Shown: positions 11,395-20,600 of the stretch, piece by piece
Numbering within the stretch: the first letter of the stretch is position 1
How the letters are laid out: each line of letters opens with the position of its first letter
Origin: Oscarella lobularis
Lineage: Eukaryota > Porifera > Homoscleromorpha > Homosclerophorida > Oscarellidae
NCBI RefSeq assembly: GCF_947507565.1
Contig: NC_089179.1
Location: forward strand, 1,550,001 to 1,614,000
Reading direction: 5' to 3'
Length of the DNA stretch: 64,000 nt
The notes under the pieces: generated by a model
Told to the model about the DNA's origin: nothing
The model's database searches: none
Seen by the model: only the letters and a program-made list of their open reading frames with translations
Made by a program: the position numbers and the translations under genes

Positions 11395-11853
11395 TACTGT
11401 ACCATAGATATATGGTACACCACCATGCATGCAGTCCATGGTACTGTATATGCATGTCTTTTCTCTTTTCCTTTTAGTTTGTATGTCGTAGATTTGAAAT
11501 TTCGAAATTCATCTAGCCTAACTGCAACGATGCGCGGTCGCTTGATCGAATTTAAGCCTGAGCGTCTTTCAATGGTTCTGTACCTGCATTAGACCAGTTC
11601 ATAGAAACAACAAATGAACGTAACAAACAGTAACAAATTATACACCAAGGAGTAACAAAAATAGTTTCAATTACGTCTACTGTAGCTCTTGTATGCGAAG
11701 AATTAGCGAAATGAACGCACTCACATTTCTGCGAAGGCTGTTAACGTTCTTTCTCTTCAGGATCACAGTCTGAAGGAAACGGGTGTAACATTGGTATGCA
11801 CGAGTGCACTTTATGTAGATCCACAGTCGGATGAGCAGGTCCAGTCCGCCGTT
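11395..11853. repeat. 460-bp segmental duplication, copy 1
   Basis: Nearly identical to 13615-14075: by eye only about two substitutions and a 2-nt indel over 459 bp. It spans the 3' end of the broken gene copy B and its downstream flank. The 3' border is sharp, after ccgccgtt. Confidence 0.95.
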
Positions 11854-12500
11854 TTTTAAGAAATGGTAGATAGCTAAATGAGTCGAGTTCCATCCAACCC
11901 TCCTGCTCAGGTTTGCCCAGGCATCACGAGCAGCATAGTACTGCTCTTCCTGCAGCCCACTAGACTTGACCGTGTCGTCAAATGTCGCGCTTGAACTAAC
12001 AATGCATTAAAATGATATGGCACCCGTTGCGATACACTGCCCGGGATACAGCGGAATTTCTCTTAGGACTCTTGCAATGACCAATTTCTCGAGCAGAAAA
12101 GCACATTGCCCCTCCATCAATACCATTTCAAGGTCGTTGTGCTCTTTTGTGAGGTCGCGCTGTGCTTTTTTGTCAGCTCCGTGAACGATTGCTGCAATAT
12201 GTAGCGAACTTCTTCTTCAATTCTCGGTGAGAGTCCAAAATCTGCGTGAGGGGAACAGGCAGCTTCTCGACGCAGCCTAAAGGGTCGCGTTGAAAGGCGG
12301 AATTGGCGAGATCGGTGCTTTCGCGATCGCTCAATCGCTCGAGAAGAGCGATGTAGTCGTCGATCGATCGAATCATCCCACCAACTTCGTCTTTCAACTT
12401 TCAAAGTGTTTCTAAAGCGTTTGCCGCTGCTTTGCTAACCGTGTCGCTTATCTTTCTGAATTTTTCGTGCGTCGCCACTGCGCATGCGAGGCGCGTGCCC
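11677..12500 (-). pseudogene. Broken copy B of the unrecognised intronless gene
   Basis: Collinear with the intact copy at 12646-13437 but disrupted. N-terminal to C-terminal pieces are ATHEKFRKISDTVSKAAANA, then an in-frame TGA, then IDDYIALLERLSDRESTDL and LTQILDSHRELKKKF in one frame, followed by a frameshift and the C-terminal piece VNSLRRNVSAFISLILRIQE. The stop codon is at 11677-11679. At least one premature stop and one frame change make it a probable pseudogene, although an unspotted intron could hide one of the breaks. Its last 180 bp lie in the duplicated segment. Confidence 0.75.
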
Positions 12501-12645
12501 CGAGGTTTCCCTGTGAACAGGACATCTTTGGTGGTTAGGGAGGCCCCGCGCAAGGCTAATTCCGAGACATTGAACGTCCATGCAAGCACAAACAAACAAA
12601 ACCCCACTACTGACTAGAATAACAAAGCACAAACAACAATAATCT

Positions 12646-13437
12646 CTAATGAATCTCTCGAATGCGTCGAATCAATGAAATGAACGACTCAACATTCTTA
12701 CGCATCGTTTCAATGCTCATTCGCTCGTTGATGTCGCAGTCAGGAGGAAACGGGTGTAGCTGTGGTATGCACGATACCACTTTATCAAGATCTACAACCA
12801 GATGACCAGGTGAAGCCCGCTGTGTTTTGAGGATGTAGTAGGTGCTGAAATGAATTTTTGGCTCCCACCTGATTCTACGGCTGAATTCCGCCCAAGCTCT
12901 ACGCGCTTCCTCAAACTGATTTTCCGTCAGACCACAGCACATAACATCGAAGTCATATTCCGCGTCTGAGTCGACAATGCGCTTGAACGGTATCGCCTCC
13001 TCTATGATTATCTGGCCAGGATTCAGCGAAATTCCTTTTAGGATTCTTCTAAGCACCAAGCTCTCGAAGACGTCAGCACACTGTCCTTCCATCCAAAACA
13101 TTTTGCGATCGTCGAACTTTCTTGCTAGCTTCTCTTGCTCGTGCTGCAATCTCTCTTGTTCTTGCCGCAATATATCGAATTGCTCTTTCAATTCTCTGTG
13201 AGAATCGAGGATGCGAGCAATAAGGATCGGCAGCTGATTTACGCAATCCAGAAGATCGCGCTGAAAATCCAGATCGGACGTATCACGATCGCACAATCGC
13301 TTGATAACAATGACGTAGTTGTCGATGCGGTCCCTCTCTTCATCATTATCCGAGAGACCGTCTTCTCTGATCTCTCGAAGCGATTTTAGAGCCCCTTGAG
13401 CTGCTCTACTAACCCGAGCGGTCGTACACGTAGTCAT
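12646..13437 (-). CDS. Unrecognised 263-aa protein, intact copy A
   Basis: A single-exon frame of 263 residues, with no domain I recognise. Residues about 60-115 are strongly helical and charged (LIARILDSHRELKEQFDILR followed by QEQERLQHEQEKLARK), predicting a coiled coil. The C-terminal half is mixed and has conserved-looking blocks EGQCADVFESLVLRRILKGI, AWAEFSRRIRW, SCIPQLHPFPPDCD and a final amphipathic helix VESFISLIRRIREI. The two broken relatives nearby keep the same blocks, which supports that this is a real protein-coding family rather than a chance frame. It is intronless, unlike most genes here. Its upstream flank (13470-13560) recurs at about 14630-14715. Possibly a lineage-specific or mobile-element-linked family. 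Confidence 0.6.
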   Translation of the reverse strand: MTTCTTARVSRAAQGALKSLREIREDGLSDNDEERDRIDNYVIVIKRLCDRDTSDLDFQRDLLDCVNQLPILIARILDSHRELKEQFDILRQEQERLQHEQEKLARKFDDRKMFWMEGQCADVFESLVLRRILKGISLNPGQIIIEEAIPFKRIVDSDAEYDFDVMCCGLTENQFEEARRAWAEFSRRIRWEPKIHFSTYYILKTQRASPGHLVVDLDKVVSCIPQLHPFPPDCDINERMSIETMRKNVESFISLIRRIREIH

Positions 13438-13614
13438 CCTCGACGCTCACCCGTTATCTAGAACTGCGCATGTGTATGGCAGTGACGCCAGTGACGCCCG
13501 TATGCTCACGTCTTCAAAACTCGATTGAAAAAGGCGAGTCTTTAGTACACATCCAACCAAACTGAAAAAAACTTTAGGCAGAAAACCCTCGGATAGCGAA
13601 ACAGAATACACTAA

Positions 13615-14075
13615 TACTGTACCATAGATATATGGTACACCACCATGCATGCAGTCCATGGTACTATATATGCATGTCTTTTCTCTTTTCCTTTTAGTTT
13701 GTATGTCGTAGATTTGAAATTTCGAAATTCATCTAGCCTAACTGCAACGATGCGCGGTCGCTTGATCGAATTTAAGCCTGAGCGTCTTTCAATGGTTCTG
13801 TACCTGCATTAGACCAGTTCATAGAAACAACAAATGAACGTAACAAACAGTAACAAATTATACACCAAGGAGTAACAAAAATAGTTTCAATTACGTCTAC
13901 TGTAGCTCTTGTATGCGAAGAATTAGCGAAATGAACGCACTCACATTTCTGCGAAGGCTGTTAACGTTCTCTTTCTCTTTAGGATCACAGTCTGAAGGAA
14001 ACGGGTGTAACATTGGTATGCACGAGTGCACTTTATGTAGATCCACAGTCGGATGAGCAGGTCCAGTCCGCCGTT
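13615..14075. repeat. 460-bp segmental duplication, copy 2
   Basis: Second copy of 11395-11853, same orientation. Its left side continues into the SKA1-upstream block (13570-13614) with no TIR element, so it preserves the empty site. It ends abruptly after ccgccgtt and runs into unrelated sequence. Confidence 0.95.
13897..14075 (-). pseudogene. 3' fragment, copy C of the unrecognised gene
   Basis: About 60 codons matching the C-terminus of copies A and B (VDLHKVHSCIPMLHPFPSDC and NVSAFISLILRIQE), ending at a stop codon at 13897-13899. The frame stops matching at the duplication border at 14075, and sequence like the family promoter reappears only at about 14630. The middle and N-terminal parts are missing, so this is a truncated remnant. 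Confidence 0.8.
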
Positions 14076-14728
14076 GAACCAATGTAAACGTGATGTACCC
14101 TATTATATATTCATGTAATTTAGCTTTTGGAGGCTTTTCGAGCGAATTAGTGGGAAAGTAGCCTGTCGTTGTTTTCTACGCTTTTGCGCTTCACGCACGG
14201 CTTCGCTGTTTTTTTATTCGGTTTATTGCCGCGAGTTGTGTTTTTGAAGCGCGATCGTGGCGTACGAGTATTCTATCACGGATTGCAGACACTTGTACCT
14301 CTACTTTTATGCGTGAGTCAGTGGCGTTCCATGCGCCTGAACCGCAAGCGCCGCTCGCGCGCAACGAGTTGCAGACCTCATAAATGGGCGTTTCCCGCTT
14401 TTGGCGTTCCATGCGCCTGAACCGCAAGCCGCCGCTCCCGCGCAGTATAAATTCCAGCAGGCGGAATTTACCGGTATGCTCTGCCTAGGCGGAATTTATC
14501 GCTCTATAAAATTTATGTCCGAACAAAGCCCCGGACAAATAAAGAGTTGCTCAAAAATTAGTTGGTTTTTTCCGGAAAGTGTCCGGTTGTTAAAATATCC
14601 ACTGCTACTAGCAGTCATGCTTCGTATGGTATGGTAGTGACACCCGTATGCACACGTCACGGCCGTCTTCGAATTGATTAGAGAATATAAAAGATGAGTC
14701 TTTCGTACGCGAATGTACTGTAGTTCTT
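14076..14728. other. Gene-free accessory spacer
   Basis: No supported gene. It contains a direct repeat of about 38-41 bp (14322-14359 and 14402-14442), a doubled aggcggaattta motif near 14460-14500, short ccgg-rich inverted motifs near 14520-14590, and at 14630-14715 a stretch like the upstream flank of copy A (gacacccgtatgcacacgtc compared with gacgcccgtatgctcacgtc). It probably represents sequence inserted into a fourth-copy or copy C gene body. Confidence 0.6.
14322..14442. repeat. Direct repeat pair, 80 bp apart
   Basis: The string tggcgttccatgcgcctgaa plus ccgcaag occurs at 14322 and again at 14402, followed both times by a variant of gccgctcgcgcg. Units are exactly 80 bp apart. Confidence 0.9.
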
Positions 14729-15878
14729 TCAGAAGTGCGCATTTCTAAGCTTGGCCACTCTCTGAATAAAATCCAAATGGCTTGCGTAAAGCCTTAGCTC
14801 ACAACTAATTTCCTTCCAGCAAACATCCTTCGCGTCATCGCCAGCTTTGAGGCTAAATTGGCCAAACGTCTCGCCCGTTTCGTCGTGAAAATTCACGGCC
14901 ACCGTCTCCATCCACGCATTGTCGGTGTTACGAGGATCGTCGACATAGCCCTCGTAAATCTGAAAATGTAAAATCTAATTTTTATTCGAATCTGCAGCTT
15001 TTAATTTACCAACCTTATCTCCGTGATGAAACAATTCACCGAGTTTTGATTCTACAGCTCGTTTCTTGTCTTCTGGAAGGTCCAGAGCACTAAGAGCTTC
15101 CTCGCTGAACTCTCGTTTCAGAGTTAGGGACACATCTTCTCCAGCATCTACCATCCCCTATAACTGAGATGACTATATGCTAAGAAAACGTTCGCTGTAT
15201 TACCCACCCCAGGTATTGCCCATTCTCCGGTATCTTTTCGCTGTATAGAAACAAACTCCAAAACGCCTTTTCCCTCATTTTGAACAATTGCTCCTGAGCA
15301 ATCTCTCTTCCATCTACATCACAAAGCACATAGAATTAATTAATTAATTAATTAATTGAGATTGCTCACCGTGTTACTATAGGATCGGCGGCGTGATTAG
15401 GTCCCCACTTGCCCAAAAGACCTCTTTCCACAATTCCAGTCCGACCAACAGGATTTCTACAAAATAATTATAGAATTTGCAAAACATGTGTATGTGCTCT
15501 CACACCTTGGCATGCCGGAAACTATTTCATAAATTCCACTGAAACTTCTGCGATCGATTTTGCCGTCGATTTTATTGAAATTGAGTTTTGCATCGCCACT
15601 AAAACGCAAAGCATTCGAAAACGTCCCGTACAATCTCGTCACAAGGAAATCGACCTGATATCTGGATCTGCCCAGACGGGATTCGCTGCAACCGGCGCCG
15701 CCGTGTAGCGAATAGGCTTGTACTCGGGAAAGTCGTCGTTCCATCGCACTCGATCGTCGGGAACGGCAAAGCGTTTCGGGCCTCCCGGATACGAACTTCC
15801 TCGACACTTGACGTGATTCAGAGCGCCGCTCATTGCCTTTCGCATGCAAACGATGAAGAGAATTGAGGCAGCGAGCAA
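14729..15878 (-). CDS. NUDT9: ADP-ribose pyrophosphatase, NUDT9 type
   Basis: Exons on the minus strand rebuild a full NUDT9: [92 protein letters not shown], the Nudix box with [17 protein letters not shown], and the C-terminal [20 protein letters not shown] and TVAVNFHD pieces. The REF-EE metal-binding residues of the Nudix box are intact, unlike the RIL version of vertebrate TRPM2 NUDT9-H domains, so hydrolysis of ADP-ribose to AMP and ribose-5-phosphate is expected. The ATG at 15878 starts a hydrophobic N-terminus that may target mitochondria or the secretory path. No channel part is attached, so it is the free enzyme. It is head to head with the WD40 gene. Confidence 0.92.
15334..15357. 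repeat. (ttaa)n microsatellite in a NUDT9 intron
   Basis: About six tandem attaatta-type tetranucleotide units inside an intron. Confidence 0.95.
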
Positions 15879-15987
15879 AAACTCCAGTACGCTGAGCTGC
15901 GCGAGACCTCTGCGCTGTGCGCACAGCTGCGCGCATCGTCGCTAAGGTCAACCACCCCGCCTACCTGAAGATTTTTCTCCCTGCGAT
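15879..15987. promoter_or_regulatory. Shared promoter of NUDT9 and the WD40 gene
   Basis: 109 bp separate the divergent start codons. It is GC-rich with a short palindromic stretch (gcgctgtgcgcacagc, near 15911) and no TATA box. Confidence 0.55.
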
Positions 15988-17440
15988 ATGGCAAGCGAGC
16001 GTCCACTCATCGAAGGGCCTCTAAAACTTTTGCATCAAATGTAACGCTTGCACGACGTTTATTCGTTCGTTTACGTTCTCTTCGCGCCAGAGACGTCTCT
16101 TCGGACATTTTGTGCTGTTCACTCTCGGAATCCTCGCCCCTTTACGTAGCTGTTGGCTCGGCTGACGGCATAATTCGCGTAAGTGAAGTCAATATTGAAT
16201 TTGCGAGAGGCGAGAGAAACGTAAACGAGTCAAATAACCCAAGGTGTTCATACCAGAAACGGGCACTCTCGTCTTCAAACTGACAGCACCCGACAAAGGT
16301 TACGGACCCGTTACGTCAGTCAGTTTCAAGAAAAGACGAGCGGAAACAGCCAATATATTACTGGCTACGTGTAAGTAACAAGACGGTATGAAATAAAAAT
16401 ACATCCTTTGGGGACATATTGCCAGACGGGGGCGGATTCGTTTGTCATTGGCATGTGACGTCCTCCAAGTGCCTGAATACAATCAGGGAAGATAGACAGA
16501 CGCTGGGTGCCGCTAGTAGTCCCGATGGCCTTCATTTCTCCACCGTCGGCTCCGACACCTACGTGAACGTGTACAACGAGACGACTCATCAGCAGGTGCA
16601 CTGTTTCCAGTCAAGGTAAACAGGGGGGCGTTGTGGAGCTCAAATGAGAACGATAATACTCGGCTCTCTAGTCCAAACAAAAGTGTAATGGACGGGCATC
16701 AGATGCGCGTCTTCACAGTCAAATACCATCCCGCTCAGCCGCGAATGCTCGTCACTGCCGGGTGGGACGACACAGTGCAGGTTTAGTTTCCGTTAGACAG
16801 ATGAGCACCTACCTATTTTTTTCCCCCCGATGCATTCAGTTCTGGGATTTGGAGGTTTCGCACAGTATTCGGTATGGCCACAGCATCGCCCCCTTTTCTT
16901 CCTTCACTCGCGACTACTTATTCAGACACATTTCGAATGTTCACGTTTGCGGTGACGCCGTCGATATCAACGCTGACGACAGCACCGTTCTCGTTGGTTC
17001 GTGGCGATCGACCAATAGCCTGCAGCTCTATGATTTCAAGAGCTGCAAGCTAATGAAAACGTTGTCATTCGGCCGCGGAAAATCCTGCCAGGTTTATTAT
17101 TTATAATCCCATTTTCTGGCTCACCTTTTGGTCTCGGTCAGTTGTATTGCGCTAAATGGATCGATCAGGGGATGATAGCCTGCGGCGGAGGATCCGAGAA
17201 CGTGGCGAAGATCGTCGAAAAACAGGCTGGACGGGTACACAGTATAGTAACGTCTGAGCGCTTGAGTGTTCACCTTTCCTGTAGAATCAGGCTCGGATCA
17301 GCAGAATGCAGCACGCCGTGTACAGTCAGGATTATTTCCTATCGTCACAGCGTCAACGTCTTTACGTCGTCACAAGCGGTTCCCTTCTCTTCATCTATCA
17401 GCACAATTTCTCCGGTTTCGTTGACGTAGGAGACGAGTAG
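15988..17440 (+). CDS. WD40-repeat protein of unknown role
   Basis: Multi-exon gene starting MASERPLIEGPLKLLHQ and ending in GFVDVGDE with a TAG at 17438-17440. Exons give successive beta-propeller blades: SSPLYVAVGSADGIIRVF, NILLATYGGGFVCHWHV, LHFSTVGSDTYVNVYNE, RMLVTAGWDDTVQFWDL, TVLVGSWRSTNSLQLYDF, CAKWIDQGMIACGGGSENVA and LYVVTSGSLLFIYQ. That makes about seven blades, a single propeller of about 350 residues with no other domain. The blade signature GSWR...LQLYDF is typical of a WD40 family found in protists and invertebrates, but I cannot name an orthologue. It shares a promoter with NUDT9 and converges on the RyR 3' end, 169 bp away. Confidence 0.75.
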
Positions 17441-17609
17441 AGCGAACGGGACAGAGCTCCGCTGCAGAACTGTAATTTTAAATCCAAGATTTTATGAACT
17501 TGGCAGGTTCTATATAGAGAATCTGCCAAATTCGAATAGTTTAGCTAGCAAAAATAAGAATGATTTTGTTCAATTTCTCTGCGAATGCAAATACAGTTAT
17601 AGATAGAAT

Positions 17610-20600
17610 TCAATTTTCGCTAGTGATTGATGCCTGTGTTTGCGTCTGACTAACTTGCCTTTCTTGACTAAACCTAAAGCAATCGCCCACAGGAAAGAAG
17701 TTGAGATTTCCCTTGAGGAATAAATTCCAGACGTAAGATTCCTGAAAATAATCTTTCATCGATGCATAAAGAATCGGGGCCGCCTCAACGTACTTGTCCA
17801 GTAAATTCCGTTTCCTGTTTGTCTATGAGGTACATGAGGAAGAACCTGAAAGGAAGACGTTGAGCAGTGAAGAGAGACCGCGTATTTGACTGACATGTAG
17901 TTTGCCATGTTGTGCTCTTGCTGCACGTGTCGCTCGAATCCGTGCGGAGTTTTGTCAAATTGCTCTTTGGCCACGCCGCAAATAAAGCACTTGGTCTATA
18001 TAAGAGGAAAAAGTAGAGACATTAACTAATACATATGAACGTCAAACCTCCATTTCAATTTGAACTCCTTCGGCCTTATCTCGAAGTTCTCCAAAAGAGT
18101 CGATGATTAATCCTATGAACAGACTTAGCAAACGAACGTTTGACTCGCAGCAGATGCAACCTTGAACAATGGCCAACAATATGACGATGACGAAGAAAAA
18201 GAAGGTGACATCAAAGACAATTCTATACATCTCATAGTCGTCTCCGTCAGCGCCTGCAATTTCGTCGCCAATGCCGCCGCCAGCTCTCAAGCCGGCATGC
18301 AAATGAAATAGAAAACACTGTATACAATAGGCTTGCATATGTGGGAATTTCTCTCCTAGCTGTATCAAACCGTTAGCATGTCGTTGCATTTTGGATCTGG
18401 TGATCCAGCCGTTTCTTTCACGTAGAATTTTCGGAAAAAGTTGAATGCCAATACGGTGTATATGAAGATGACAACGACGGTCATCATGAGCGTCAGCAGC
18501 AGTTGCTTGGCATTGTGCGTGACGGATTGAAGGACGGCCTGAAGTGTTTTGAAGCCGACCACAACGTCGAGTAGGTGAGTGCAGAAGAAGAAGTAATTCC
18601 AATTGGCCAACGCAGAAAAGAGGAGATAGAACAAATTATAGAGAAATGCCTATTGTGCGTATATAGTAAGACGGGTGAAAAAACTAAAGCAGTAATCCTT
18701 TACCTTGTCAGAAAGGACTACGCCAATAACCCACAGCCAGTATCTCCAATCAAACGACTCTCTACAGAGAAACGATGAAGCACTACATGTAGGTGTATGA
18801 GGAAAAATACTTTTGCGTATCGTCATCTGCGTCTTCCGAAATGTTGAGCATTGAACATAGTTTGCTCCTGGAAACTGTGGACTGATATCGTGAAAGAGCC
18901 TGTTTTGGTTTGCAAAATCATTTTCTCTTTCAAATCACGCCAGGTCTCCTTACTCTCTGTTTCACCATCTTGTCCCAATAATTCATTGGAAAATTCCTTT
19001 ACACGTGACGCGTCAAAACATCGCATAGACTCTGCTGGTTCAGTTTACCTGCTCTTGATAACCAGACGATGCCAATAGCCGGACCAAGTTTCTGGCGATC
19101 CGGTAATCCACGCACCGTGAAATTCAAGTTGCCTGGCAACATATTTTTCCATCTTGAATATGACCAAAGGAATCTAAAGTCCGGCATGGCAAACTTAAAC
19201 GCAGCACTTATATAAGTGAACCTTCAGGTGCACGTAGCCAATGAGAATAGAAATCGAAACGAGCAGATGAGCCAGTCCGAGCAACCGTATTCCAGAAAAC
19301 AGCAACAGTTGATTTGTGTCCGAAGTTGCCGACTGCTTCTCTTCTATGGCAGACGACGCCTGTGCAAGAAAGAACCTGGCTAAAGAAACACTAGGAATCG
19401 AACTCCACTGCAAACCTTGTAAAACAGTAGCAAGAAATTGACGCAGAAAACCATGACTAACGCTACTTGTTTCAGAACGTAATAGAATCGGGAGAAGGCA
19501 GCCTAAAAACAGTTCGTGGCTAAAAGCATATAAATGACGTGCATAGAATTCGACTTACCAAGAATTTTCGTTTCGCTAGAGCCACTTTAGGAATGTAGGG
19601 CGTTTGCTCTTCCACTGAAGCAGCTACTGTCTTTTCGTTGACTGACGGCAATCGTTTGAGCTTTGACGACGGACTCTCTTCTGTCTTCGTCTTCTTCGGA
19701 ATTTCGTCCTCGTCCGCTTCGAATATAATCGCGCTCAGTCGCCGTTGATTGGCAATCAGCGCCGCCGATTTCTCGTGGCTGAACTGTCGCGCGAGATCCT
19801 TCTCCTGAAAATTCACAGGCGACGACGGGAGAGGCGTGCTCTCCGACGAACTTCCCTCTCGCTTTAGAATTGTCGGTCGTTGACGTTGTCCGTCGACGGC
19901 GAGAAGTCCAGACGAAAAGGTCATTTCAAGCGACGACGAACCGCGTCGCAGGAGGCTCGGTCTGTCTACCTCCTTTAGAGGAACGTCGTCTTGGGTTGCT
20001 TCCATTGGAACCGACATAGAGCGCTCAATAGTCCGTCTTCTTTGAAGAGGACTTTTCTGTGGACTACTTAACGTTATTACAGGCGTTTTCAAAGACGGCG
20101 AAGTATCCTTCTCTTTGGGCTGTTCTGTTTCTTCCACTGTGGGTAACCGGTTCTCCATACTATTCCGCCTAGAATTGTTTAGAGATTCGGATTTATTTGC
20201 TGGCGTGCCGTCGGTCGAAGTAGAAGGAGCGGACACGTTTGATCGGCGACGTCTGAGCAACGTCTTTGCCGGAGGAGAAGCCGATTGCAAGTCACGACCC
20301 TCGTCGTCCTGAACCAGCGCGTTGGCTGACGGTGACGACCCCGCAAACGTTTCCACGCCGGGGAACGACGGAATGTCGCTCACAAAACGAGTTCTATATA
20401 TGAGATCAGGTTGGCTAAAAAACTGTTCAATTGCAAAGAGAAAATTCATTACCTCTTCCAAATAGCCTTTCCAAATGCGACAGAGAGAAGAAATGGTAAG
20501 TAGAAAATAAACTTGAACCATCGAAGACACCAGCTGTTGGCGGTGTTCAAAGAAAAAAACGACTCTCTTTCAAGGTCAAGGCCGGACCTATTTTAAAAAT

